Source of the DNA: Rhodospirillaceae bacterium
GTDB lineage: Bacteria > Pseudomonadota > Alphaproteobacteria > JAEULC01
DNA: 57,971 bases
Reading direction: 5' to 3'
NCBI GenBank assembly: GCA_023266845.1
Contig: JAHFPH010000004.1
Location: 1-57,971, forward strand
Every line of letters begins with the position of its first letter. Position 1 is the stretch's first letter. Shown piece after piece: positions 14,952-23,903 of the stretch. A program made the translations under genes and the position numbers. The notes beneath the pieces are model-generated. The model did no database searches. It was not told where the DNA came from and saw only the letters and a list, made by a program, of their open reading frames with translations.

Positions 14952-17898
14952 GCGCGTTCTCCGGGTCGATATGGTGCGGGCTGGTGATCTCGACCTCGAC
15001 CGTCTCGTTCTTCAGCGGATAGGCGGCGTACAGGCGCTTGCCCTTGTCGTCGGGCCCGCGCTTCAGCATGGCGAGGCCGATCCAGTTTTCCAGCTCGACC
15101 GAGCGCGTGACGCTGGTGACCCAACCCAAACTGTCGATCGAGTCGCGCGATGCCACGAGATGCGCGCCGCCGCGCAGGCGTTTTTCGAAACTGGGATCGA
15201 CCGCGCGGATGCCGACCAGGCGCGGCCGGCGGGAATCGGTCAGGCCCGGGCGCTCGGCAAGAACGCGGCCGATATAGTCGCCCTGTTTTTTCAGCATTTT
15301 TTCCATGCCCAGGTCGCGCGCCGTGGTCTGGCCATTCAGCTCCGGTCCCGCGACGTGGCCCTTTTCGACGCGCAGCAGGCTCAGCGCCTCGAGCCCGTAG
15401 GGCAGAATGCCGAACGCCGCGCCGGCCTCGATGATCGCGCGCCACACGCGCTCGCCGTATCCCGCGGGCGTCGCGATCTCGTAGGCCAGCTCGCCCGAGA
15501 AGCTGACGCGGAATACGCGCACCGGACAGCCATCCACCTCGCCCGCCCCGATGGCCATGAACGGAAACGCCGAATTGGACAGATCGAGCCCCGCGACGCA
15601 ATTCAGCAGCGTGTCGCGCGCACGCGGCCCCGCGACCGACATTTGCACCCACTGGTCGGTGACGGTCGAGAACTGCGCGTCGAGCTCGGGCCAGGCGACC
15701 TGCGCGTGGTATTCCATGTGCTCGAGCACCTCGGCGGCCTTGGCCGTGGTGGTGGTCATCAGATAATGCTGCTCGCCCAGGCGCGAAGTGGTGCCGTCGT
15801 CGAACACCATGCCGTCCTCGCGCAGCATCAATCCGTACCGCGCCTTGCCGACCGGCAGCGTGGAGAAGGTGTTGGTGTAAAGGCGGTCGAGGAACACGGC
15901 GGCGTCCGGCCCTTGCACGTCGATCTTGCCGAGGGTCGAGACGTCGCAAATGCCGACGGCCCGGCGTACGGCGCGTGCCTCGCGCAAGATCGGTTCCCAT
16001 CCGGTTTCGCCGGTGGTCGTGTAGTAGAGCGGCCGCAGCCACAGCCCGGTCTCAAGGAACACGCCGCCGCGGCGCAAATGCCATTGATGCATCGGGGTGC
16101 GGCGCGTCGGCACCAGATGCTTGCCGACCTCGCGTCCCGCCACCGCGCCCCAGGTAACGGGCGTGACATAAGGCCGATAGGTCGGCAGGCCGACCTTCTC
16201 GATGGAGTCGCCGCGCGCCGCGGCCAGCACCGCCACGCCGACGATGCCGCCGGTCTTGCCCTGATCGGTCGCCATGGTGTGGGTGGTGTAGCGCTTGGCG
16301 TGTTCGACATGCTCATAGCCTTCCTGATGCGCCAGGCGGATATCGGCTGATGTCACGTCGTTCTGCAGATCGACGAAGCTTTTCCCGCCATTCATTCCCG
16401 GCCCGCGCACTTCCCAGAACGGCTCAAGCGACGTGTGATGCGCGTCGTCCGGCGCGGGCAACGCGAACCCGGCGGCGGATTTGAATCCCGTCGCTTCCGC
16501 GGCCGCCGCGCCAGCCTCGGCTCCGTCGCGCGCCGCCGCCGCTATGCCGAACACGCCGCGCGCCGCGCCGGCCGAGCGTTCGGCCTGCACCGGCTTGCCC
16601 GGCAGGAAAGCGGCGAGCTCGCGCGACCAGATCAGCGGCGCGCGGGTATGGCTGGCGAGGTGCACGGCGGGATCGTGCCCGCCCGACACGCACAGCAGGT
16701 CGCATTCCAGCGAACTCACGCCACTGCCGTCGCGCTTGCGGACCGTGACGCCCCTCACGCTCTTGCCGCCTTGCACATCGACGATTTCGCAACCGAGGCT
16801 TAAAGGGATGCCGAGATGGTGCGCCGCGACGGCTTTCGCGGTTTCGGCGCGCACGTCGACGATCGCGGCCACGTCGATGCCCGCCTGTTTGAGCGCGAAA
16901 GCGGCATAATAGGCCCAGTCGTTGTTGACGAAGAACGCGGCCCGGCTACCCGGCGCGACGCCGAAACGCCGCACATAGGTCTCCGCCGCCGAGGCCAGCA
17001 TCACGCCCGGCTTGTCGTTGCCGGGGAAGGCGATCAGGCGCTCGGTCGCGCCGGTGGCGAGCACCACCTGCTTGGCGCGGATGGTCCAGAATCGCTGCCG
17101 CACCTTATAGGGTGGCGGCTCGGCCAGGTGGTCGCCGACGCGCTCGACCGCGCCCAGCACGTTATGCTCGTAGAAACCGACCACCGTCATGCGCGGCAAA
17201 AGTTTCACATCAGACATCGCCGCCAGCGTCAGCACCATCTCGGTGCGCCAGGCCTCGCGCGCCGGGTCGAGCAACAGGCCGCCGCCCAGCTCGAAATCCT
17301 GCTCGGCCAAAATCACCCGCGCACCCGAAGCGGCCGCGGCGCGGGCGGCCGCCAGTCCCGCCGCGCCCGAGCCCACCACCAGCACGTCGCAATGCGCGTG
17401 CATCGATTCGTATTCGTCGGGATCGGGCTCGGCGGCCGCGCGGCCCAGGCCGGCGGCACGGCGGATCAGCGGCTCGTAGACTTTCTCCCAGAACGCGGCT
17501 GGCCACATGAAGGTCTTGTAGTAGAACCCCGCGGGCAGGAACCGCGACAGGCGGGAATTGATCGCGGCGATGTCGAACTCGAGCGAGGGAAAGCGGTTCT
17601 GGCTCTTGGCTTCCAGCCCGTCGAACAGCTCGGCCACGGTGGCGCGCGTGTTCGGCTCGCGCCGCGCGCCCAAGCGCAATTCGACCAGCGCGCTCGGCTC
17701 TTCCGGTCCGGCGGTCAGCGCGCCGCGCGGACGGTGATACTTGAAGCTGCGGCCCATCAGCCGCACGCCGTTGGCGAGCAAGGCCGAGGCCAGCGTATCG
17801 CCGGGATGGCCCTCGAAGCTTTGGCCGTCGAAGCGGAATTCGATGCGGCGCGTGCGGTCGACGCGGCCGCCGGATGACAGGCGCATGGGCTGGGTCAT
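14938..17898 (-). CDS. soxA: Sarcosine oxidase alpha subunit
   Basis: A 986-residue subunit starting at ATG 17898, which overlaps the soxD stop by four bases (ATGA). Domains in order: an N-terminal ferredoxin-like fold that lacks iron-sulfur cysteines (about 15-100, with RLMGRSFKYHRPRG), an NAD-binding Rossmann core (VVGSGAAG at about 174-181), and C-terminal GcvT-type folate-binding domains from about 600 on. In the alpha2-beta2-type tetramer, the alpha subunit binds NAD+ and shares the FMN and folate channel. Known reaction: sarcosine, O2 and THF give glycine, H2O2 and methylene-THF. No frameshift or missing domain is visible. An upstream extension of 37 codons is open but unlikely to be translated. 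Confidence 0.95.
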   Translation of the reverse strand: MTQPMRLSSGGRVDRTRRIEFRFDGQSFEGHPGDTLASALLANGVRLMGRSFKYHRPRGALTAGPEEPSALVELRLGARREPNTRATVAELFDGLEAKSQNRFPSLEFDIAAINSRLSRFLPAGFYYKTFMWPAAFWEKVYEPLIRRAAGLGRAAAEPDPDEYESMHAHCDVLVVGSGAAGLAAARAAAASGARVILAEQDFELGGGLLLDPAREAWRTEMVLTLAAMSDVKLLPRMTVVGFYEHNVLGAVERVGDHLAEPPPYKVRQRFWTIRAKQVVLATGATERLIAFPGNDKPGVMLASAAETYVRRFGVAPGSRAAFFVNNDWAYYAAFALKQAGIDVAAIVDVRAETAKAVAAHHLGIPLSLGCEIVDVQGGKSVRGVTVRKRDGSGVSSLECDLLCVSGGHDPAVHLASHTRAPLIWSRELAAFLPGKPVQAERSAGAARGVFGIAAAARDGAEAGAAAAEATGFKSAAGFALPAPDDAHHTSLEPFWEVRGPGMNGGKSFVDLQNDVTSADIRLAHQEGYEHVEHAKRYTTHTMATDQGKTGGIVGVAVLAAARGDSIEKVGLPTYRPYVTPVTWGAVAGREVGKHLVPTRRTPMHQWHLRRGGVFLETGLWLRPLYYTTTGETGWEPILREARAVRRAVGICDVSTLGKIDVQGPDAAVFLDRLYTNTFSTLPVGKARYGLMLREDGMVFDDGTTSRLGEQHYLMTTTTAKAAEVLEHMEYHAQVAWPELDAQFSTVTDQWVQMSVAGPRARDTLLNCVAGLDLSNSAFPFMAIGAGEVDGCPVRVFRVSFSGELAYEIATPAGYGERVWRAIIEAGAAFGILPYGLEALSLLRVEKGHVAGPELNGQTTARDLGMEKMLKKQGDYIGRVLAERPGLTDSRRPRLVGIRAVDPSFEKRLRGGAHLVASRDSIDSLGWVTSVTRSVELENWIGLAMLKRGPDDKGKRLYAAYPLKNETVEVEITSPHHIDPENARVRA

Positions 17899-18167
17899 CG
17901 CGGCTTCTCTATTTTGTCCTGCGCCTTGCTCACGGCCTTGATTTCGTGCGTTGCGGTGTTGCGCAGCACCTTGATCCATTGCCGGCAGCCCGAAACGTGG
18001 TGCCACCACTCGATATGCCAGCCCATCGGATTGTCGCGCGTGTAGACGTAGTCGTAGAACACCTCGGCTTCGGCGCCAGGAGCCGGGCGTAAGACCGTCG
18101 CGTCGCCGCGATAGTGGAATTCGATCTCGTCGCGCGCGCCGCAGAACGGGCAGGAAATGCGATGCAT
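17895..18167 (-). CDS. soxD: Sarcosine oxidase delta subunit
   Basis: A 90-residue zinc-binding subunit. From the ATG at 18167 the zinc cysteines fall at C6 and C9 (MHRISCPFC), as in characterised SoxD, with the remaining ligands in HHVSGC (His56 or His57, Cys61). It lies 10 bases after the soxB stop and overlaps soxA by four bases. An upstream in-frame start at 18215 exists but would overlap soxB and displace the zinc site, so 18167 is preferred. Confidence 0.93.
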   Translation of the reverse strand: MHRISCPFCGARDEIEFHYRGDATVLRPAPGAEAEVFYDYVYTRDNPMGWHIEWWHHVSGCRQWIKVLRNTATHEIKAVSKAQDKIEKPR

Positions 18168-18177
18168 GCCAGCGGCC

Positions 18178-19437
18178 CTAGTGTAGCCAGGGGAAGGGCC
18201 CGGCGCCCTTTTCATCGATCGTGCGGCCCTGGCGGAACCGCTCGATGGTCATGGCGGCGTTCAATTCGTGCGGCGCGTCCTTGGCGATGGTGTGGGCGAA
18301 GCACCAGCCCGAGCCTGGCGTGGCCTTGAACCCGCCATAGCACCAGCCGCCGTTGAGATAGAGGCCTTCGACCGGCGTTTTGCAGATCAAGGGCGAGCCG
18401 TCGAAGGTCATGTCCATCACGCCGGCCCATTGCCGCAGCACGCGCACGCGCGACAGCGCCGGAATCAGCGCCACGCCTTCGGTCCATACGTGCTCGACGG
18501 TCGGCAGATTGCCGCGCCGTGCGTAGGAGTTGTAGCCGTCGAGCCCGCCGCCGAAGACGAGGCCCCCTTTGTCGGACTGGCTCATATAGAAGTGGCCGGC
18601 GCCGAACGTGACCACGCCGTCGATCAGCGGCTTCAACCCTTCGCTGACGAAGGCCTGCAGGATGTGGCTTTCGACCGGCAGACGCAGGCCCGCCATCGAA
18701 GCGACATGCGAGGTGTGGCCCGCCACGGCGATGCCGATTTTCTTGGCGGCGATATAGCCGCGCGTGGTCTCCACGCCCACCACCCAGCCCCGGGTCATGC
18801 GGATGCTCGTGACCTCGCAATTCTGGATGATGTCGACGCCGTATTTGTCGGCGCCGCGCGCGAATCCCCAGGCTACCGCGTCGTGCCGCGCCGTGCCGCC
18901 GCGCTTCTGCAACAGGCCGCCATAGATCGGGAACCGCGCGTTGTCGAAATCGAGGATCGGCACCAGGCGCCGAACCTGCTCGCGGTCCAGCAGCTCAGCA
19001 TCGATACCGTTGAGCCGCATCGAATTGCCGCGCCGCGCGTACTGGTCGCGCTGGCTGTCGGAATGGAACAGGTTCAGCACGCCGCGCTGGCTCATCATCA
19101 CGTTGAAGTTCAGGTCCTGCTCCAGCCCTTCCCACAACTGCAGCGACTTCTCGTAGAAGCGGTTGTTCTGGGGATAAAGGTAGTTTGAACGCACGATCGT
19201 GGTATTGCGGCCCGTGTTGCCAAGGCCGATCGCACCGCGCTCCAGCACCGCGACATTGGCGATGCCGTGCTCCTTGGCCAAGTAATAGGCGGAGGCGAGC
19301 CCGTGCCCGCCGCCGCCGATAATGACGACGTCGTAGGCGGGCTTTGGCGCCGGATCGCGCCATGCGCGACCCCAGCCACGATGGCCGCCCAGGCCCTCGG
19401 CCAGAAGCCGGAAGGCGGAATATCTGCCGCTAGCCAA
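18178..19437 (-). CDS. soxB: Sarcosine oxidase beta subunit
   Basis: A 419-residue flavoprotein subunit that carries the catalytic FAD and the covalent FMN. The Rossmann motif VIIGGGGHG is at about residues 38-46. The conserved block RGGTARHDAVAWG contains His185, the expected covalent FMN histidine. The start appears to be TTG 19437 with a GGGG about 9 bases upstream; no ATG occurs before residue 113, so a non-ATG start is required, and the N-terminus RYSAFRLL...GHRGW matches family proteins. It is the first gene of soxBDAG and is divergent from the ModE-like regulator across about 113 bases that show no clear operator. Confidence 0.94.
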   Translation of the reverse strand: MASGRYSAFRLLAEGLGGHRGWGRAWRDPAPKPAYDVVIIGGGGHGLASAYYLAKEHGIANVAVLERGAIGLGNTGRNTTIVRSNYLYPQNNRFYEKSLQLWEGLEQDLNFNVMMSQRGVLNLFHSDSQRDQYARRGNSMRLNGIDAELLDREQVRRLVPILDFDNARFPIYGGLLQKRGGTARHDAVAWGFARGADKYGVDIIQNCEVTSIRMTRGWVVGVETTRGYIAAKKIGIAVAGHTSHVASMAGLRLPVESHILQAFVSEGLKPLIDGVVTFGAGHFYMSQSDKGGLVFGGGLDGYNSYARRGNLPTVEHVWTEGVALIPALSRVRVLRQWAGVMDMTFDGSPLICKTPVEGLYLNGGWCYGGFKATPGSGWCFAHTIAKDAPHELNAAMTIERFRQGRTIDEKGAGPFPWLH

Positions 19438-19550
19438 GTGAGAATGCCCCGCGCGGTTCCGATCTCAAGCGCCGGACAGTAGAGCAAGCCCGGGCGGCGC
19501 GGCAAGACAGAGGGCGGCAATGCATGGCCGGTTTGCGCTATCATCGGCGC

Positions 19551-19931
19551 ATGGCGCGCGCGCGATTGATGATCCGGGTGGCGTTCGGCGCACATGGGGC
19601 GCTGGGGCCCGGCAAGGCGCGTCTGCTGGAGCTGGTGGACCGGCACGGCTCGATCACCGCGGCGGCCCGCGCGATGGGCATTTCTTACCGCCGCGCCTGG
19701 CTGTTGATCGAGGGGCTGCGCCAGGCCTTCCGCGCGCCGCTGATCGAAACCCAGCACGGCGGCAAGCGCGGCGGCGGCGCGGGGCTGACGGCGCTGGGAC
19801 GCGACGTGCTGCGCCTTTATCGCATGATCGAGAAAACCGCGCGCAAGGCCGTCGGCCGGCAATTGCACGGCCTGGAAAGGAACCTGGCCCCTTCGGTCGC
19901 GGCCAAGGCCAAGCGCGCGCCGATCGACTAA
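19551..19931 (+). CDS. Single-domain ModE-like winged-helix regulator
   Basis: A 126-residue DNA-binding protein matching only the N-terminal LysR-type winged helix of ModE (GPGKARLLELVDRHGSITAA, AMGISYRRAWLLIEGL, then GGGAGLTALG). The C-terminal molybdate-binding (MOP) domains of full ModE are absent, so it cannot sense molybdate the way the E. coli protein does. The start at ATG 19551 is chosen by family length; 19524 and 19569 are alternatives. Its 3' end faces the 3' end of modC with four bases between stop codons. It probably regulates the mod genes, though soxB is also close. Confidence 0.85.
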   Translation: MARARLMIRVAFGAHGALGPGKARLLELVDRHGSITAAARAMGISYRRAWLLIEGLRQAFRAPLIETQHGGKRGGGAGLTALGRDVLRLYRMIEKTARKAVGRQLHGLERNLAPSVAAKAKRAPID

Positions 19932-19935
19932 GACT

Positions 19936-21054
19936 TTATTCGTCGTCCGCGGGCGGCATCAGGTGGATCGCCTCGCTGAGCAGCGACGCGGTCACGGAAA
20001 CGCCCAGCGCCAGGCCGTTGCGCTGCGCCACATGCAGCGGCACGGTCAGAAACAGCAGCAGCGAAGACTCCCAGGTAAGCCGCACACCGAGGCTTACGGC
20101 ATCGCCCAGCCGCACATATTCGGCGACGGCTCCCGGCACGGGATTCTCGGCCTCCCCGCGCGACGGCCGGTCGCGCCGGTGGAGCACGACGCGCGCCGAC
20201 GGAATGCTCCAGGCGACAGATTGGCCTGCCGCGAAATCGGGCCGATGCGCCGCTTCCAGCGTTAACGGTCCCCATTCGATTAGCGTTGCGTTCGTCTCGG
20301 GTCGGTGCGCCTTGACCCGCGCGGTGAAGATGTTGCGCAGATCGACCAGCCGCGCGACTTCGACGCTCGCGGGCCGGGCCATAACGTCGTGCGGCGGGCC
20401 GCTTTGCAGCGTGCGGCCCTGGCGCAGGATGGTCATGCGGTCGGCGAGCCGCGCCGCCTCGTCCAGATCGTGGGTGACCAGCATGATCGGCACGCGGACT
20501 TCGCCGCGCAGTTCCGCCAGCTCGCGGTAAAGCCGCTGGCGGGTCGAGCGGTCGACGGCCGAGAATGGCTCGTCCAGCAGCAGCACCTTCGGATTGCGCG
20601 CCAGCGCGCGGGCCACGGCCACGCGCTGCTGCTGGCCGCCGGAAAGCTCGGCTGGCCTGCGCGCCTCCAACCCCGCGAGGTGCACGCGCGCGAGCCAGCC
20701 GTGCGCGGCCTCTGCACGCTGATCCTTCGGCAAATGGCCGAGCGACGCCATGACGTTGCCCATGGCCGTCATATGCGGGAACAACGCATAGCTCTGGAAC
20801 ACCAACCCGACCGCGCGCTGGTGCGTTGGCAGGTCGAGCGTTTTTTCCGTGTCCAGCCAGGTCTCGCCGCCGCATTCCACAAGGCCTTCGCGCGGCCGAT
20901 AGATGCCGGCAATGGCGCGCAGGACGGTCGATTTGCCGCTGCCCGATGGGCCGACCAGCGCCAGAACCTCGCCCGGCGCGCAGGCGATCTCGGCGTCCAG
21001 AGGTATCGGCGCTTTTTGCCGAAGACGCACCCGCAATTCAGGCGAACTATCCAT
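19936..21054 (-). CDS. modC: Molybdate ABC transporter ATP-binding protein
   Basis: A 372-residue ABC ATPase. Walker A is GPSGSGKST, the signature is [13 protein letters not shown] and Walker B is VLLLDEPF; a C-terminal TOBE/MOP-like region follows from about residue 290. The start at ATG 21054 (MDSSPELRV) overlaps the end of modB by eight bases; a longer reading frame upstream is the shadow of modB. It is the last gene of modABC and energises molybdate uptake. Confidence 0.93.
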   Translation of the reverse strand: MDSSPELRVRLRQKAPIPLDAEIACAPGEVLALVGPSGSGKSTVLRAIAGIYRPREGLVECGGETWLDTEKTLDLPTHQRAVGLVFQSYALFPHMTAMGNVMASLGHLPKDQRAEAAHGWLARVHLAGLEARRPAELSGGQQQRVAVARALARNPKVLLLDEPFSAVDRSTRQRLYRELAELRGEVRVPIMLVTHDLDEAARLADRMTILRQGRTLQSGPPHDVMARPASVEVARLVDLRNIFTARVKAHRPETNATLIEWGPLTLEAAHRPDFAAGQSVAWSIPSARVVLHRRDRPSRGEAENPVPGAVAEYVRLGDAVSLGVRLTWESSLLLFLTVPLHVAQRNGLALGVSVTASLLSEAIHLMPPADDE

Positions 21055-21715
21055 GCCGCCGCCCGACGCGGCTGGACAGCATATAGGTGACGCCCAGCGC
21101 CAGCAGCGATAGCACCAGCAGCAGCGCGGCCATGATGCCCGCGCCGGAATTGTCGAAGGCCTGCACCCGGTCGTAGATGGCGATGGCAATGGTGCGCGTT
21201 TCGCCCGGAATGCTGCCGCCGACCATCAGCACCACGCCGAACTCGCCCAGCGTGTGCGCGAAGGTCAGCACCAGCCCGGTGACGATGCCGGGCCAGGCCA
21301 AAGGCAGGTCGATGCGCAGCAGCACCTGCCAGGGCCTGAGCCCGCAGCACGCCCCGGCATGGCGCAGCTCGTCGGGGATCGCCTCGAACGCCCGTTGCAT
21401 GGGCTGCACCGCGAAGGGCAAGTTGACGATCACCGAGGCGACCAGCAGGCCGGAAAAACTGAACACCAGCGTTTGGCCGAAGATCGCGTGGAACGCCTGG
21501 CCCAGCGGCGAGGCGCCGCCGAACGCGACCAGGAAGTAATAGCCCAGCACCGTGGGCGGCAGCACCAGGGGCAGGGTCAACATCGCCTCGACAAAACCGC
21601 GCCCGGGAATTTTCGACCAGGCCAGCGCGCGGCCTAGAAAAATGCCGATCGGCAATAGGATCAGCACCGTCAGCGCGCCCAGGCGCAGCGATAGCGTAAG
21701 CGCCGGCCAATCCAT
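21047..21715 (-). CDS. modB: Molybdate ABC transporter permease
   Basis: A 222-residue inner-membrane permease with about five hydrophobic segments. It shows the ModB hallmarks LTLPLVLPPTVLGYYFL and the EAA-type coupling loop DELRHAGACCGLRPWQVLLRIDLPLAWPG. It sits two bases after modA and overlaps modC by eight, so modABC is one unit. Confidence 0.94.
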   Translation of the reverse strand: MDWPALTLSLRLGALTVLILLPIGIFLGRALAWSKIPGRGFVEAMLTLPLVLPPTVLGYYFLVAFGGASPLGQAFHAIFGQTLVFSFSGLLVASVIVNLPFAVQPMQRAFEAIPDELRHAGACCGLRPWQVLLRIDLPLAWPGIVTGLVLTFAHTLGEFGVVLMVGGSIPGETRTIAIAIYDRVQAFDNSGAGIMAALLLVLSLLALGVTYMLSSRVGRRHG

Positions 21716-21717
21716 CC

Positions 21718-22506
21718 TTAGAGACCCTCGCCGGGAAGGATGAATCCGAAGCGCCGGAACACGGCGCGCGCCTCAGGCGTTTGCACATAGGCGTAGAAGG
21801 CCTGGGCCGTGGCGCCCGCCCCTTTCAGCAGCGCCATGCGCTGGCGCAGGGGCTGATGCAAGGAGTCCGGCAGCAGCGCGTACTCGCCCAGTCCTCCGAC
21901 GCTGGGCGACAGGACCAGCGAATAGGCGAAAATGCCGCCCTCGGCCGAGCCGGTGGCCGCGAACTGCGCGGCCTGGGACACGTTCTCGCCCAGCACCAGC
22001 TTCGGCTTCAGCGCGTCCCATAAGCCCAGCGCGCGCAAGGCCTGCTCGGCGGCGCGGCCATAGGGCGCGTGCTCGGGATTGGCGATGGCGAAACGCCTGA
22101 TCCGCCCATCGGCGATGGCCGCGCTGAGATCGACCAGCTTTTCATCGACCCTCAACGGCGATCCCTTGGGCGCGAACAGCACGATGCGACCCACAGCGTA
22201 TAGCGTCCCGCGATCCAAGGCCCTGCCCTGGTCTGCGAGCCTGGCGATGAGCTCCTCGTCCGCCGACAGAAACATCTGGAACGGCGCGCCCTGGGCGATC
22301 TGCGCCGCGAAATTACCGGACGAGCCGAACACCAGCTTTACCGCGCGTCCCTGTTCGGCGCGGAACTTGCCGGCGATTTCCTCGAGCGCGAATTTCAGGT
22401 CGGATGCGGCGGCGACCGCCGGCGCGTCCTCGGCGCGCACGGCGCAAGCGGACAGCAGCGCCATAGCCGCGCCCAGGATGGCCCACGCGAATCGCGTTCG
22501 GTTCAT
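21718..22506 (-). CDS. modA: Molybdate ABC transporter substrate-binding protein
   Basis: A 262-residue periplasmic binding protein. I choose ATG 22506 because GGAG lies about 8 bases upstream; a GTG at 22521 is open but lacks a ribosome site. The signal region contains LLSAC, which could be a lipobox, or cleavage could occur after VRA. Family motifs include AAASDLKFALEEI, FGSSGNFAAQIAQGAPFQMFLSAD and a C-terminal FRRFGFI. It binds molybdate or tungstate. An imperfect palindrome resembling a ModE site lies just upstream. Confidence 0.93.
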   Translation of the reverse strand: MNRTRFAWAILGAAMALLSACAVRAEDAPAVAAASDLKFALEEIAGKFRAEQGRAVKLVFGSSGNFAAQIAQGAPFQMFLSADEELIARLADQGRALDRGTLYAVGRIVLFAPKGSPLRVDEKLVDLSAAIADGRIRRFAIANPEHAPYGRAAEQALRALGLWDALKPKLVLGENVSQAAQFAATGSAEGGIFAYSLVLSPSVGGLGEYALLPDSLHQPLRQRMALLKGAGATAQAFYAYVQTPEARAVFRRFGFILPGEGL

Positions 22507-22529
22507 GGCCGCCTCTCCCACCGGTCAAG

Positions 22530-22553
22530 CGATATATCCTATCAGATACCTCG
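22530..22553 (-). promoter_or_regulatory. Imperfect palindrome upstream of modA (candidate ModE-type operator)
   Basis: A 24-base sequence beginning CGATATAT and ending GATACCTCG matches its own reverse complement at 16 of 24 positions. The CG-x-TATA half-site on one side recalls the Mo-box of ModE-regulated genes; the other half is degraded. It is 24-47 bases before the modA start, a suitable place for an operator. Assignment is tentative. Confidence 0.4.
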
Positions 22554-22594
22554 CCCGGGCTGGAAGAAGGGCGCGGCCGATAGCGGAGCCGAAC

Positions 22595-22996
22595 TCAGGC
22601 GAAGGAGTTGACGGCCGGACCCTGCAGCAACAGGCCGGCGCGGACCGCGTTGCGGAAGCGGCCTGGCGTCTGGCGGAGGATGCGCTTGAAGTGGCGGCTG
22701 AAATGCGTCTGATCGACGAAGCCAAGATCGGCCGCGACGCCGGCGATCGGCACGCCCGCGGCCAGCAGTTCGGCCGCGCGGCGCACGCGCAGGCGGATCA
22801 GCATGGCATGCGGCGTGACACCAAGCTCCTTGCGGAATGCGCGGATCAACTGGAACGGCGTGCGCCCGGTCAGCGCCGCCAGATCGCCAAGCGTGACAGG
22901 CGTCGCGTAGTTCGCGGCGATATGCGTCAACGCCCGGCGCACCGGCGGCGACAGCGCCGCGATTAGCGCCAGCCGAGGCGTTTCCGCATCCCGCAT
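22595..22996 (-). CDS. AraC-family transcriptional regulator, DNA-binding domain only
   Basis: A 133-residue protein consisting almost entirely of the two AraC helix-turn-helix motifs (TLGDLAALTGRTPFQLIRAF and PIAGVAADLGFVDQTHFSRHFKR). The effector-binding N-terminal domain found in most AraC proteins is missing. The start at ATG 22996 has a perfect GGAGG six bases upstream, so this is a designed short gene rather than an obvious truncation. It lies between modA and the NitT/TauT-type importer, in the same direction as both. Target unknown; a role for the importer or for modABC is possible. Confidence 0.85.
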   Translation of the reverse strand: MRDAETPRLALIAALSPPVRRALTHIAANYATPVTLGDLAALTGRTPFQLIRAFRKELGVTPHAMLIRLRVRRAAELLAAGVPIAGVAADLGFVDQTHFSRHFKRILRQTPGRFRNAVRAGLLLQGPAVNSFA

Positions 22997-23060
22997 TGTT
23001 CCTCCACGCATGCCAGCTTACGGGCCTGGGTATTCGTTTTTTGTTTAGCTGGCGCCGCGG

Positions 23061-23106
23061 TGCGTTGTTTTACAACGCAGTTTTTATCATGCTTGCTTGA
23101 TAAAAA
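23061..23106. repeat. Two adjacent perfect inverted repeats in an AT-rich gap
   Basis: TGCGTTG (23061-23067) and CAACGCA (23073-23079) flank a 5-base loop. Immediately after, TTTTTATCA (23081-23089) and TGATAAAAA (23098-23106) flank an 8-base loop. The stretch is much richer in AT than its surroundings. It lies between the importer operon (ending at 23139) and the AraC-type gene (starting at 22996). It could be a terminator for the importer operon, an operator for the AraC-type gene, or both. Confidence 0.65.
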
Positions 23107-23138
23107 ATCACGTTAAATCGCGGTCTGAACCGTAGGCC

Positions 23139-23903
23139 TCAGGCCCGGCGGTGTAGCCGGTGATCGATCACCAGCATCGCCGCGTTGGCCATGAGCGCGA
23201 ACATCACCAGCAGGAACGTCAGCGACATGATGATGTCCATATGGTGCAGGCCGATCGCCTGCATCAGCATGAAGCCGATGCCGCGCCGCGATCCGAACAT
23301 CTCGCTGAGCAGCGTTCCGATCAGCGTCAGCGAAAAGCCGACGCGCAGGCCCGTGAACACTTCCGGCAGCGTGGCGGGCAGCAGCACGGTGCGCAGCAGG
23401 TCGTAAGGTCTGATGCGCATCGTCCGCGCGGCCTTGATATAGACCGGCTTGATGTTGCGCACCCCGTTCATGGTGAACAGCGTGATCGGGATTACGCCGT
23501 GCAACGCGCCGAACGCGACCTCGGCGCCGATGCCGATGCCGAAGAATAAAAGGATGATCGGATAAAGTGTGACCTTGGGAATCGAATAGACCGCCACCAG
23601 CACCGGCTCGGCCACCTCGCCCGACAGGCGATGATAGCCCAGCACCGCGCCGGCGAGCACGCCCATCGACGCGGCCAACACATAGGCGATGGCGAAGGCG
23701 CCGAGCGTCGCCTCGAAATGCGGCCACAGCTCGCCCGAGGCGATGCTGCGCGCGGTGAAGACGAGCGTGCCTAAGGGACTGGTCATCGCGACCTCGCCGC
23801 CCACGACGTGCGCGAGCTGCCAGACGGCGAGCACAAGGCCGGCGAAGACGGCGAAATCGAACGCCCGCGCGCCCAGCCCGGCCTGCGGCAGGGCGGTTTT
23901 CAT
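23139..23903 (-). CDS. ABC transporter permease, NitT/TauT (SsuC) type, second copy
   Basis: A 254-residue inner-membrane permease with about six hydrophobic segments and the SsuC/TauC-type signature VYSIPKVTLYPIILLFFG and MRIRPYDLLRTVLLPATLPEVFTGL. ATG 23903 overlaps the upstream permease stop by four bases (ATGA). It probably pairs with the permease at 23900-24652 to form a heterodimeric channel for the binding protein at 25514. Substrate class by family: taurine, nitrate, sulfonates, thiamine precursors or aromatic acids. Confidence 0.9.
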   Translation of the reverse strand: MKTALPQAGLGARAFDFAVFAGLVLAVWQLAHVVGGEVAMTSPLGTLVFTARSIASGELWPHFEATLGAFAIAYVLAASMGVLAGAVLGYHRLSGEVAEPVLVAVYSIPKVTLYPIILLFFGIGIGAEVAFGALHGVIPITLFTMNGVRNIKPVYIKAARTMRIRPYDLLRTVLLPATLPEVFTGLRVGFSLTLIGTLLSEMFGSRRGIGFMLMQAIGLHHMDIIMSLTFLLVMFALMANAAMLVIDHRLHRRA

